DNA from: Tamlana sp. 2_MG-2023
GTDB lineage: Bacteria > Bacteroidota > Bacteroidia > Flavobacteriales > Flavobacteriaceae
Assembly (NCBI RefSeq): GCF_030548465.1
Contig: NZ_JAUOSF010000006.1
Coordinates: forward strand, 1 to 64,000
Length of the DNA stretch: 64,000 nt
Direction of reading: 5' to 3'
A program made the translations under genes and the position numbers. Below the pieces are notes generated by a model. It was not told the DNA's origin and made no database searches. It saw only the letters and a program-made list of their open reading frames with translations. Positions 9,001-16,043 of the stretch are shown one piece after another (the first letter of the stretch is position 1; each line of letters starts with the position of its first letter).

Positions 9001-9379
9001 TAAAGAGGAAGAAATTGGTAGCATTATCGCCCAACAATACGATTTAATCTTAAACGGTTATGAAATTGGTGGCGGTTCTGTGCGTGCACACAAACCAGAA
9101 ATTCTTGAAGCCACATACAAAAACATGGGCTACAACAAAGAAGAAATGATGAAAAGTGTAGGCACCATGTATAAAGCGTTCCATTACGGCGCTCCACCAC
9201 ACGGCGGTATTGCTTGGGGTGTAGACCGTTTAATGATGATTTTAGAGAAAAAAGCATCCATTAGAGAGGTTATGGCCTTCCCTAAAACAGGAACTAGCGA
9301 AGACTTGCTATTTGGCGCACCTTCATTATTATCTGATAAAAAAGTAGAAGAAATGAATGTTAAAGTGATGAAGAAGTAA
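6038..9379 (+). CDS. gatB-aspS: GatB-AspRS fusion: amidotransferase subunit B fused to aspartyl-tRNA synthetase
   Basis: One uninterrupted 1113-codon frame carries two enzymes. Residues 1 to about 476 are GatB: LVIGLETHVRLNT, zinc-type cysteines 35, 37, 50 and 53, and a C-terminal YqeY-like tail with GKAGILVGKVI. Residues about 477-505 are a polar linker rich in Asn, Gln, Pro and Glu. Residues about 507-1113 are a bacterial-type AspRS: OB-fold anticodon domain (SGWVSSVRDHG), class II motif 2 (FRDEDSRGDRQPEFTQ), the GAD insertion, and motif 3 (GGIAWGVDRLMMIL). His550, in RDHG, aligns with the position that is His in non-discriminating AspRS and Leu in E. coli. The protein could charge tRNA-Asn with Asp and pass it to the kinase/transamidase site in the same chain. 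As far as I recall, bifunctional GatB/AspS proteins are annotated in other Flavobacteriia, so the fusion itself is probably lineage-typical. Confidence 0.93.
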   Translation: MELEQLNELLKKHELELVIGLETHVRLNTNTKLFCSCANQEIEQPNQNICSVCTGQMGVLPSINKEAITKAIYFGKAVKSTFSNEVISWDRKHYEYPDNPKNIQITQFHNPVIPDGQVSCYRNDGSQFTVNLTQVHIEEDAAKLMHEKKVSLVDFNKAGVPLIEIVTEPCIRHIEDASTYAQYIQRIVQNLKISEANLEKGEFKSDVSVSLRKKQDYNLNPRTEIKNLNSFKFMVDALKEEVEKQLNYYIEHKEFRPDQTTVLWDAELKQTKTMRKKEFEADYRFISEPDLPFVSIKDVVESIDVDISTLPFAVESILIKGGVLPQDAKFFTADSLRSETFVAINNVIKDPSFVAKTLVNNIAADDYSSIHNIENLIEIFQLFKAEKITSVLVQNAITSYLKDRNFDYTTYFEENTISESQIQDAIAKVISENEAIANDIKSGNQGKAGILVGKVIAIIGKGASGKVIREGILNALAGNNDGRPKTEDGSAQQPATNNQQPTNKKEEEVLPQIPIVIKDEYRTHVISEVSEAQISEKITLSGWVSSVRDHGELMFIDLRDSSTQIFQVRLSRESFPNLDELVKLKPESVITVTGVVVQRKEDDYNAALRTGKIELEASDLEILNLSKTLPFEIKRATKTNENVRFQYKYLDHRNDDVRRVIVNRHKVIKMMRDILDNQDFLEIETPILSAGTDEGAREFIVPTRKQAGAFYTLPQAPQQFKQMLMVSGYEKYFQIARCFRDEDSRGDRQPEFTQLDIEMAYGSMQQIIDLNTNMFNSIVQKIYGKKWILHPFEVITYKEAMDSYGCDRPDLRFGLKLQDITEIVKDTTFQVFSKPIEEGGIVKCIKVSAEEQGNKRLSKGQIEKLTGIAQQHGLGGLAYIIVNENDLQSPIIKFLGEDIAAGIIKTTDAQVGDIVFFSAADYATANKALDAVRQELGNMLRLINPKELRPAWVVDFPMFEKTDEGNWTFTHNPFSMPAIYDLDKHMNGKEEEIGSIIAQQYDLILNGYEIGGGSVRAHKPEILEATYKNMGYNKEEMMKSVGTMYKAFHYGAPPHGGIAWGVDRLMMILEKKASIREVMAFPKTGTSEDLLFGAPSLLSDKKVEEMNVKVMKK

Positions 9380-9412
9380 TTTAGAGTTCACTTTTAAATT
9401 TTTTATAGAATT

Positions 9413-9442
9413 AAAGCTTCAGTTTTTACTGAGGCTTTTTTT
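9413..9442 (+). terminator. Terminator of the gat operon
   Basis: AAAGCTTCAG (9413-9422) pairs with CTGAGGCTTT (9429-9438), with one mismatch, around a 6-nt loop and runs into TTTTTTT. It begins 33 bp after the gatB-aspS stop. Confidence 0.85.
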
Positions 9443-9529
9443 GTGGGTAAATTTTATCTATAATTTAGAATTTTCACCACGTTAAAAAAATATATGTTGT
9501 TATATTCGTTTGTTAGCTATTATATAAAA

Positions 9530-10225
9530 ATGACCCGTAAAGAATTCGACATATCGATTTACCATATAATTTTTGAAGATTTAAGAAAATATCAAAACCT
9601 AATTGAGACTTTCCTAAATACTCAAAAAAAAGAACTTGAAGAAAACATCATTGAAGTTAAAGTTAATGAGAAATTGAATGATAGTGAAAAGTATGAGAAA
9701 TATTTAAATTTGATTGGCACAGAAAGTTATGAGAAATTTGAAAAATATCACGATATAGCAAGATTGTTTCCTCATAATTTTAGAGTTTCTTTCTTAACCC
9801 AAGTTATTTCAATAATTGAAAGAGAATTAAAAAAATTATGTAATGATTTAGGAACTATACAGAGACAAACATTTACGGTTGCTGATTTAAAAGGCACTAA
9901 TGACTTTTTAAAATGTAAAGAGTACTTAAAAAAAATTACAAATATTGATTTCAACTCAATAAATGCTGAATGGGAATATATTTTACAATGCAAATCACTT
10001 AGAAATAATTTAGTCCATGCTGACAATGTAATTAAAATGGATAACAAAAAGCTAATCAACTTTATAAAAAACAATGATTCTATTGACTATGAACACGAAG
10101 AGTTCATAGATAAAAAGGAAGATATAATGACTTTTGTTATAGTCAACAGCAAATTAATTGACGAATTGATTAATAAATCTCAAAAGTTATTTGAAAATCT
10201 TTTAATCTTAAAATACAATAGCTAA
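9530..10225 (+). CDS. HEPN-like protein in a cassette-like setting
   Basis: A 231-residue, Lys/Asn-rich, largely helical, probably cytosolic protein. LRNNLVHAD contains Arg158-x4-His163, the RxxxxH signature of HEPN ribonuclease-like domains, and comes late in an all-helical context as in that superfamily. HEPN proteins with this layout are often toxins or abortive-infection effectors, but no antitoxin gene is evident beside it. The AT content is clearly higher than in the gat operon (one sampled line has 25% GC against 45%). The stop codon lies inside AATAGCTAAC, whose exact reverse complement GTTAGCTATT occurs at 9512-9521 just upstream. The ATG at 9530 follows that motif and is preferred; the in-frame ATG at 9494 would add 12 residues. 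Function is inferred from one motif only. Confidence 0.55.
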   Translation: MTRKEFDISIYHIIFEDLRKYQNLIETFLNTQKKELEENIIEVKVNEKLNDSEKYEKYLNLIGTESYEKFEKYHDIARLFPHNFRVSFLTQVISIIERELKKLCNDLGTIQRQTFTVADLKGTNDFLKCKEYLKKITNIDFNSINAEWEYILQCKSLRNNLVHADNVIKMDNKKLINFIKNNDSIDYEHEEFIDKKEDIMTFVIVNSKLIDELINKSQKLFENLLILKYNS

Positions 10226-10421
10226 CACCATGTATAAGACACAGCTAAACTAGGCTTTCCCTGAGGTTTTTGCTTATTAACTAAGTCCCGCCAAATTTTT
10301 AATTTGGCTTATACGTTTGATAAGTTAAAAACAAAATTAAAAATTTAGCTCAGTTATATCCTTAAAAACTATTACCTTTTTACTCGCTACGTTCCATACA
10401 CAAAATCCGCTGGTTAGTATT
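10217..10421. repeat. Long imperfect palindrome, attC-like cassette end
   Basis: The spacer after the HEPN-like gene begins AATAGCTAACACC and ends GGTTAGTATT, so its ends are near-complements. Inside, AAATTTTTAATTT (10293-10305) is repeated inverted as AAATTAAAAATTT about 30 bp later, and weaker complementarity continues outward on both sides. The left copy is itself a hairpin: GCCAAAT (10290-10296) with ATTTGGC (10302-10308). Terminal CTAAC/GTTAG boxes flanking a long self-complementary spacer resemble integron attC sites, although about 200 bp is long for one. The rest of the spacer, to 10472, shows nothing further. Confidence 0.45.
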
Positions 10422-10472
10422 AAAAATTCACTTTTATAAGAGCATCATTAACTGAAATTAACACAATAAATC

Positions 10473-11003
10473 ATGAAAACTGAAATTATTAGAATAATAT
10501 TAGATATAAGTTTAATAATTATCGCCATATATGTTTTTGTTATAAAAAACTACTTGATTGAAAAAGGAAAAAATCTTGCAACAAAAGAGGATATCAAAGA
10601 AATTACGGATAAAATTGAATCAGTGAAATACGAATATCTAAAAAAGCAAAACATAGACAAGCTTGAATTAGAGTTAAATCAAAAACTATATAATGCTCTA
10701 AACGCTTTGAATGATAGTTTTATGCAAATTGGAAAACTATCCCAAACAAAGCAAAATACCGAAAAAAGTTGGGCTGTTTTCTCGGAAAAAACAGCAGATT
10801 TAGAAATTCTATTAAGAAATCATAATTCAACATATTTTGAAAAATATAAATATTATGGAGTATTAATTGAGAACAAATTAAATGCACTAACAACAGCTGT
10901 TAACTCAATAAATCAAACTCAATCGCTTAAAATAGGAAATGAAATTTTAAATATTATTGAAGAATTCAAACTTGAAATATATAAAACAATAAAAAATAAC
11001 TAA
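10473..11003 (+). CDS. Small membrane-anchored coiled-coil protein, unknown function
   Basis: This gene is not recognised. The 176-residue product has one N-terminal membrane segment (about residues 7-25, IIRIILDISLIIIAIYVFVI). A polar Lys/Glu-rich region follows (ATKEDIKEITDKIESVKYEY) with heptad-like spacing, then more predicted helix to the end. The short link of type EKGKNLATKEDI after the membrane segment is common in small uncharacterised membrane proteins of Bacteroidota mobile or defence islands, by memory. It would sit in the inner membrane with its bulk in the cytoplasm. It lies 37 bp before dinD on the same strand and is as AT-rich as the HEPN-like gene. Confidence 0.6.
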   Translation: MKTEIIRIILDISLIIIAIYVFVIKNYLIEKGKNLATKEDIKEITDKIESVKYEYLKKQNIDKLELELNQKLYNALNALNDSFMQIGKLSQTKQNTEKSWAVFSEKTADLEILLRNHNSTYFEKYKYYGVLIENKLNALTTAVNSINQTQSLKIGNEILNIIEEFKLEIYKTIKNN

Positions 11004-11040
11004 TTCAAACAAACCCTATAAACATTCGTGTTTTAACAAT

Positions 11041-11880
11041 ATGAAATTAGAAATAATAAAATCACTATCAAACAACTTTGAAGACCATTCTCAAACTACC
11101 GAAAACGGTATCGAATTTTGGTTTGCGAGAGATATACAACATCTATTAGGCTATTCTGAGTGGAGAAATTTTCAAAAAGTTATAGTAAAAGCAAAAATAT
11201 CTTGTGAAACTACTGGAAATGATATTTTAGACCATTTTGTTGACGTCAACAAAATGGTAAAACTTGGTTCCGGAAGTGAACGAGAGATTGAAGATATAAT
11301 GCTTACAAGATACGCTTGTTATCTAATTGCTCAAAATGGAGACCCCAGAAAAGAACAAATAGCATTTGCCCAGAATTACTTTGCTATCCAAACAAGGAAA
11401 TTTGAAGTAATTGAAAAAAGAATTAAGGATTGGGAAAGACTTCAAGCTAGACAAAAGTTAACACTTTCTGAAAAAGAATTATCAGAACTCATCTATGAAC
11501 AAACAGGTAATGATAGAAACTTTGGAATAATACGAAGTAAAGGAGACCAAGCTTTATTTGGAAAAACAACTCAACAAATGAAAAATAAATTAAGGGTACC
11601 TAAAGGACGAGCTTTAGCTGACTTCCTTCCAACAATCACAATAAAAGCAAAGGATTTTGCCACTGAGATAACTGTATTTAACACTAAAGAAAAAGGCCTA
11701 AAAGCAGAACGACAAATTTCCGCAGAGCATATAACAAATAATCGTGGAGTAAGAGACATTTTATTAAAAAGAGGAATAAAACCAGAAGAGCTTCCTGCAG
11801 AGGAGGATATTAAAAAACTAGAAAGAAGAGTTAGTTCTGAACCAAAGAAACTTGGGAAAAACCCTGACAAATTGAAATAA
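11041..11880 (+). CDS. dinD: DinD-like DNA damage-inducible protein
   Basis: The 279-residue product matches the DinD family across its length. The N-terminal BRO-N-like region (GIEFWFARDIQHLLGYSEWRNF, residues about 23-44) is followed by LTRYACYLIAQNGDPRKEQIAFAQ, in which Tyr-Leu-Ile-Ala-Gln-Asn-Gly-Asp is typical. A C-terminal part follows with RNFGIIRSKGD and a region ending in HITNNRGVRDILLKRGIKPEELP. In E. coli, DinD is an SOS-induced protein that affects RecA filaments. Homologues elsewhere are often carried in mobile or defence islands, which fits this position. No LexA-type operator was identified here. The coding sequence converges on the histidine kinase gene with only 11 bp between stops. 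Confidence 0.85.
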   Translation: MKLEIIKSLSNNFEDHSQTTENGIEFWFARDIQHLLGYSEWRNFQKVIVKAKISCETTGNDILDHFVDVNKMVKLGSGSEREIEDIMLTRYACYLIAQNGDPRKEQIAFAQNYFAIQTRKFEVIEKRIKDWERLQARQKLTLSEKELSELIYEQTGNDRNFGIIRSKGDQALFGKTTQQMKNKLRVPKGRALADFLPTITIKAKDFATEITVFNTKEKGLKAERQISAEHITNNRGVRDILLKRGIKPEELPAEEDIKKLERRVSSEPKKLGKNPDKLK

Positions 11881-11904
11881 AAAAGACAACATTAGAGTTG
11901 TTTT
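11881..11904. terminator. Possible bidirectional terminator between dinD and the kinase gene
   Basis: ACAAC (11886-11890) and GTTGT (11897-11901) flank a 6-nt loop, with A-rich DNA on the left and T-rich DNA on the right, so a short stem with U tracts would form in both directions. It overlaps the last codons of the kinase gene. Confidence 0.4.
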
Positions 11905-13097
11905 AAAACAGAAAAAGCAAACGTGGTTCCTACGCCCACTTCAGAAGACACTTTAATTTCTCCTCCCAGATTATCTATAATATTCTTTACGGAAGCTAAA
12001 CCTATTCCAGTACCAATATTTCCATACTTATCTTCGGAACCAACAACGCTAAAAAGATTGAAAATTTTATCAATATACTTTTCAGGAATGCCATCGCTGT
12101 TATCACTTACTGAAAATAAATACTCCGTTTCACTTTCAAAAATAGTAATCACAATCTCCGTTTTTTCCTTAGTGTTGTACTTTATAGAATTGGTTACTAA
12201 ATTAACCAAAACTTGCATGATGGCCGATTTATTGGTGGTAATGGTTTCAGAGTTACCTTCTAGAGAAAAGTTCACACTTTGGTCTAGATTCGTTATTTGT
12301 TGTAACTCCGTAAGAATATCTCGAATCCATATCGTTTCGGTACCCTTTTCAAGCAATTCGTCACTGGCATAAAATTTCAATAAACCATCAACATAATCTT
12401 TTAAAGCATAAGAAGAGGTTTTTATGTATTCTAAATATTGTTGAGATTCATCGGCTAAGTCTGTATCTTTTTTGTTTTCCAGCAACTCTGCCAAAGAGAT
12501 GATATTGGCTAATGGCGACTTAAGATCGTGAGAAACTATTCTGGCAAACTTTTTTAAATTTTTGTTTCTTTTTTTTAATTTATCCTGCAGCTGCATGAGT
12601 TTAATGTTCTGAAACCTTAGCTCGAACAAATTAGTAACCTGCTTAGCCATAGCGATTAATGCGTTTTTTTGCTCATTGCTTAGTTTACGTGGTTTGGTAT
12701 CATAAACACAAAGCGTTCCGAGCTTATACCCATCAGAGTTTACTACAGGAACCCCAGCATAAAAAATCGCCTTAAAATCGGTTACTAATGGATTATCGTG
12801 AAATCGCACATCCCTTCTGGAGTCTTCAATAATCGTGATAACCTCTTCTGAGTTAATCGCATGACCGCAAAAGGAAATATCCCGAGGCGATTCATTAAAA
12901 GGTACGCCGTAATGTGATTTCAAAAAATTACGATCTCTATCTAACAAAGTGACTAATGATATAGGAACTTCGCAAATGTAAGCCATCAAAGCCGTGATAT
13001 TATCGTAACTTTCCTCTGGAAGCGTATCTAAAAGCTGGTATTTATTTACCGCTGATTGCCTTTCAAATTCATTATGAGGTAATTCAGGTCTTATCAT
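11892..13097 (-). CDS. GAF-domain sensor histidine kinase, cytoplasmic
   Basis: A 401-residue kinase with no membrane segment. Residues about 20-165 form a GAF domain (DTLPEESYDNITAL, DISFCGHAI, FYAGVPV and GTLCVYD are typical of GAF in GAF-HK proteins). A short coiled linker follows. The HisKA box has phospho-acceptor His190 in IVSHDLKSP. The HATPase domain has its N-box at VNLVTNSIKYN (298-308), DNSDGIP at 332-338, and GTGIGLA at 362-368. It would sense a cytosolic small molecule or redox cue and phosphorylate an unlinked response regulator, since none is encoded next to it. The start is the ATG at 13097. Confidence 0.88.
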   Translation of the reverse strand: MIRPELPHNEFERQSAVNKYQLLDTLPEESYDNITALMAYICEVPISLVTLLDRDRNFLKSHYGVPFNESPRDISFCGHAINSEEVITIIEDSRRDVRFHDNPLVTDFKAIFYAGVPVVNSDGYKLGTLCVYDTKPRKLSNEQKNALIAMAKQVTNLFELRFQNIKLMQLQDKLKKRNKNLKKFARIVSHDLKSPLANIISLAELLENKKDTDLADESQQYLEYIKTSSYALKDYVDGLLKFYASDELLEKGTETIWIRDILTELQQITNLDQSVNFSLEGNSETITTNKSAIMQVLVNLVTNSIKYNTKEKTEIVITIFESETEYLFSVSDNSDGIPEKYIDKIFNLFSVVGSEDKYGNIGTGIGLASVKNIIDNLGGEIKVSSEVGVGTTFAFSVLKQL

Positions 13098-13498
13098 TTA
13101 CAACTAAAATTTCTTATGAAATTAATCTATATCTGGATGATTTCCTAAAATATCATGAAGGAGATTTTATTTCGAATCGAATAAAAACTAAAGATAAAAT
13201 CAAATAAACTAGGTAACAGTGTAAAATATTAAACAGCATCTAGTTAGAGAAAAATGGAAAAAGTAAAAATATTAATCTCATGCCGTAAGTGTTCCAGCTT
13301 AATTAGTAGTTTTTGCTTATTATATATTAAAAAACTCAAATCTAAGGGGTACGAAATTGCTATTTTAATCCGTTTAAAAATTGTAAAAAATGACAACTTT
13401 CACTAAGCTTTGTAAACTTTAACATCTCAATCCGATTTTTACAAAATCATTAAGAGTATTTCGGTTTAACTTTAAAAACTTAATTAAAAAAATCATTT
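13098..13498. other. 401-bp divergent spacer with a possible 50-codon ORF
   Basis: The spacer separates the divergent kinase and DUF2911 genes and should hold both promoters, but no exact TAnnTTTG box was seen for either. On the forward strand, 13254-13406 is an open frame of 50 codons from ATG to TAA (start MEKVKILISCRKCSSL) with a CRKC motif. It is too short to call a gene. No strong terminator or repeat was seen. Confidence 0.3.
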
Positions 13499-14035
13499 AT
13501 GAAAAAATCAACTTTTATTTCTAGCCTTGCTTTTATCTGTTTACTTCTAGTCTCTACAAATGTAGATGCTCAGAAATTTGCAAAACTAGATAAGAGTCCG
13601 CTTGACGTTACAGCATACCCTACTAGTAACAAGGAGCCTAACAAAATAGTAAAAATCGTTTACAGCAGACCGCAACTTAAGGGTCGTGAACTAAGTAAAT
13701 TAGCCCCTAATGATAAAATTTGGAGAACAGGTGCTAATGAAGCTCCAGTAGTTACTTTTTACAAAGACATGAAAGTTGATGGTAAAACGGTAAAAGCTGG
13801 AGAATATTCATTATTCACGATTCCAGGCGAGTCAGCTTGGACTATCATTTTAAGTAAAGACGTGAACGTTTGGGGTGCATACGCTTATAATGAAGCTAAT
13901 GATGTGCTTCGTGTTCAAGGTAAAGTAACCACAGCCAACGAGTCTATTGAAGCCTTTTCAATGGCTTTTGACGAGGATGGCACGTTGTACTTGGCGTGGG
14001 ACAAAACTAGAGTTTCAGTACCTTTTACCAAGTAA
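13499..14035 (+). CDS. DUF2911 secreted protein
   Basis: The 178-residue product carries a signal peptide (FISSLAFICLLLVSTNVDA, cleavage before QKF) and the full DUF2911 domain: SPLDVTAYP, IVYSRPQLKGR, WRTGANEAP, AGEYSLFTIPG and a C-terminal AWDKTRVSVPF strand. Members of this family are common periplasmic or surface proteins in Bacteroidota. Their biochemical role is not established; the fold is a beta-sandwich by inference. It stands alone, with a good terminator just downstream. Confidence 0.85.
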   Translation: MKKSTFISSLAFICLLLVSTNVDAQKFAKLDKSPLDVTAYPTSNKEPNKIVKIVYSRPQLKGRELSKLAPNDKIWRTGANEAPVVTFYKDMKVDGKTVKAGEYSLFTIPGESAWTIILSKDVNVWGAYAYNEANDVLRVQGKVTTANESIEAFSMAFDEDGTLYLAWDKTRVSVPFTK

Positions 14036-14055
14036 AAAATTTGGGCTTATAAATT

Positions 14056-14087
14056 AAAAGCTTCAGAAGATATTCTGAGGCTTTTTT
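14056..14087 (+). terminator. Terminator of the DUF2911 gene
   Basis: AAAAGCTTCAGA (14056-14067) pairs with TCTGAGGCTTTT (14074-14085), with one mismatch, followed by a T run. The stem sequence is close to the gat operon terminator at 9413. Confidence 0.85.
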
Positions 14088-14120
14088 ATTTCCTAAATTT
14101 AGCCTTCAAAAATAAAATCT

Positions 14121-14795
14121 ATGCATAAGCCAATACGCTTTTTATTTTTTTTAGTAACCTTAACTGTTCTTTCTAACTGTAATTCCGAAGAAAAAAACAA
14201 AAAGCAAGTTCCTGTAAAACCTACTTCAGAAGAATCTACTAAAAAAACAAACCTACTAACCGACATCACTCCAATTTTTAAAGACGGTGATGTGAATGCC
14301 GTTATCGAAATTCCGGCGGGCACGGTAGACAAATGGGAGCTTGATAAAACAACAGGAGAAGTGACATGGGAAATGGTAAACAATACACCAAAGGTAGTGA
14401 ATTACTTAGGCTACCCTGGAAACTATGGCATGATTCCGCGAACGTTGCTCGATAAGGAAAACGGCGGTGATGGTGATCCTTTGGACATTCTTGTTCTTGG
14501 CCCACCAGTAGAAAGAGGTTCCCTATTAAAATCTAAAATTATTGGCGTCTTATATTTAAGTGATGGCGGGGAGCAAGACGACAAACTCATTGCGGTTTCT
14601 AGTCATTCTGCACTCTACCAAGTGAATTCCATTGAAGAATTGAACAACGAATTTCAAGGCATCACAACCATAATCGACATCTGGTTTACGAATTACAAAG
14701 GACCAGGAAAACTAAAATCTAATGGTTTTGGGGATAAAGCTGAAGCAACCAGAATATTAAATGTGGCTATGAATCAGTATAAAGCTAAGGAATAA
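14121..14795 (+). CDS. Inorganic pyrophosphatase, lipoprotein form
   Basis: Family I soluble-type pyrophosphatase, which hydrolyses PPi to two phosphates. The catalytic signature DGDPLDILVL is complete, with YPGNYGMIP upstream and WFTNYKGPGK plus a final helix downstream. Unusually, the protein begins with a lipoprotein-type signal (IRFLFFLVTLTVLSNC, Cys20 as the lipidated residue) and a charged spacer of about 25 residues. The enzyme would therefore be anchored in the periplasm or on the surface rather than being the cytosolic housekeeping enzyme. Length is 224 residues against about 175 for the cytosolic type; the difference is the N-terminal addition. The -1 residue Asn of the lipobox is not the commonest choice, so anchoring is likely rather than certain. 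Confidence 0.85.
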   Translation: MHKPIRFLFFLVTLTVLSNCNSEEKNKKQVPVKPTSEESTKKTNLLTDITPIFKDGDVNAVIEIPAGTVDKWELDKTTGEVTWEMVNNTPKVVNYLGYPGNYGMIPRTLLDKENGGDGDPLDILVLGPPVERGSLLKSKIIGVLYLSDGGEQDDKLIAVSSHSALYQVNSIEELNNEFQGITTIIDIWFTNYKGPGKLKSNGFGDKAEATRILNVAMNQYKAKE

Positions 14796-14814
14796 ATATT
14801 TGAACGGTTTATAC

Positions 14815-15041
14815 GTTGAATCGTGTAATCGGTTAGCTATACTACTGAAAATCGTGTCCCCGTCTAGGAATTGATTATTTATTATTGACTATTGATTAAT
14901 GCGTTTACGTGTAGATTTGAACTATTCATTGTTAATCGGTGAATTGAAAAATTTGACCGAAGACGGGAGACGGAAGACCACTGACAATACGTGCGATTTT
15001 TAATTGATTGACTGTTTATTTGTTGAATCGTGTAATCGGTT
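14815..15041. repeat. 20-bp direct repeats flanking a low-complexity spacer
   Basis: GTTGAATCGTGTAATCGGTT occurs exactly at 14815-14834 and 15022-15041, each preceded by GTTTAT two bases earlier. Between them are AT-rich stretches (for example TTATTATTGACTATTGATT) and a purine-rich GACGGGAGACGGAAGACC segment around 14959-14979 that recalls the DNA of the GatB-AspRS linker. The spacer 14796-15084 has no gene. Confidence 0.7.
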
Positions 15042-15084
15042 CACGTGTGACGTTTCACGATTAACGTTTCACTTCTAACTTAAC

Positions 15085-15393
15085 TTACTCTTTAGTCTCT
15101 TCAGACATGTAATACAGTTTCTTCAAACTTTTCTTCAGCAGTCTAAAACGCATCACACCAATCACAAAAAAAATGATGCAGAACACCAAGCACACAAGTG
15201 CAAAGTATTTAAAGTTGGGGTAGCCTTTCAGTTCATAAAAGGCGAAAGCACCAATTAGTAAATATAATGACGACCTGATGTAAGATAATAAGGTGCGTTC
15301 ATTGGCCAAACGGGTGCGTTCAATAGCTAAATAGTCTCTTAGAATTACTTTTTCATCTGGTTTAAAATCACGACCAAAACGTAAGAGTTTCAT
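15085..15393 (-). CDS. DUF202 inner-membrane protein
   Basis: A 102-residue protein with the DUF202 (YidH-like) signature LANERTLLSYIRSSL, followed by two membrane segments (about residues 43-60 and 66-86). Family members are small inner-membrane proteins of unknown activity. It lies 13 bp downstream of queE on the same strand and may be co-transcribed with it, but there is no known functional link. Confidence 0.8.
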   Translation of the reverse strand: MKLLRFGRDFKPDEKVILRDYLAIERTRLANERTLLSYIRSSLYLLIGAFAFYELKGYPNFKYFALVCLVFCIIFFVIGVMRFRLLKKSLKKLYYMSEETKE

Positions 15394-15406
15394 GAGTTAT
15401 TTGTTT

Positions 15407-16036
15407 TTAAGGTATGTTCAAATATTTATGGGTTTGTAAGGACACTTTCCATTTCGGATTGGCCATCACATAATCAACAATTTCTGGAACCACTTTATCG
15501 CGTTTGCTCCATTCAGGTTGCAAATACAAGATACAATTTTTATTGACTTTAGCCGCTTGCTCTTCCGCGAAGCGAAAATCATCTTTATTATATACAATCA
15601 CTTTTAGCTCATGAGCTTGATCATAAACCTCTTGAGTTGGTAGCTTCATTTTTTTAGGAGATAAGCAAATCCAATCCCAAACACCTGTTAATTTATAAGC
15701 ACCAGACGTTTCAATATGCACTTGCAATCCTTTCGCTTTTAACTGAGTGGTTAACGCGGTCATATCCCAAGTTAAAGGCTCGCCTCCTGTGACTACAATG
15801 GTATCACTATACTTGGCAGCATTTTCAACAATTTTAGTAGTTTCGGTAGGTGGGTGTAATTCGGCATTCCAACTTTCCTTAACATCACACCAATGGCAAC
15901 CTACATCACAACCACCAACTCTAATAAAGTAAGCCGCTGTTCCTTTATGAAACCCTTCCCCTTGAATGGTGTAAAACTCCTCCATTAAAGGGAGCATCTC
16001 CCCTTTGTCAACTTGTGATTGTATCTCTTCTCTCAT
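15407..16036 (-). CDS. queE: 7-carboxy-7-deazaguanine synthase
   Basis: Radical SAM enzyme that converts carboxytetrahydropterin to 7-carboxy-7-deazaguanine, a step toward queuosine and related deazapurines. The 209-residue protein has the family features: an N-terminal FYTIQGEG, the SAM [4Fe-4S] cluster motif in GGCDVGCHWCD (CX3CX2C form), VVTGGEPL, and HIETSGA. It ends in a short LQTHKYLNIP typical of the small QueE type. A frame with six more codons begins at 16054. However, a TATCTTTG -7 box lies inside those codons and ends 7 nt before the ATG at 16036, so 16036 is the likely start and the mRNA may be almost leaderless. No other queuosine gene is adjacent. Confidence 0.92.
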   Translation of the reverse strand: MREEIQSQVDKGEMLPLMEEFYTIQGEGFHKGTAAYFIRVGGCDVGCHWCDVKESWNAELHPPTETTKIVENAAKYSDTIVVTGGEPLTWDMTALTTQLKAKGLQVHIETSGAYKLTGVWDWICLSPKKMKLPTQEVYDQAHELKVIVYNKDDFRFAEEQAAKVNKNCILYLQPEWSKRDKVVPEIVDYVMANPKWKVSLQTHKYLNIP

Positions 16037-16043
16037 AATTTTG

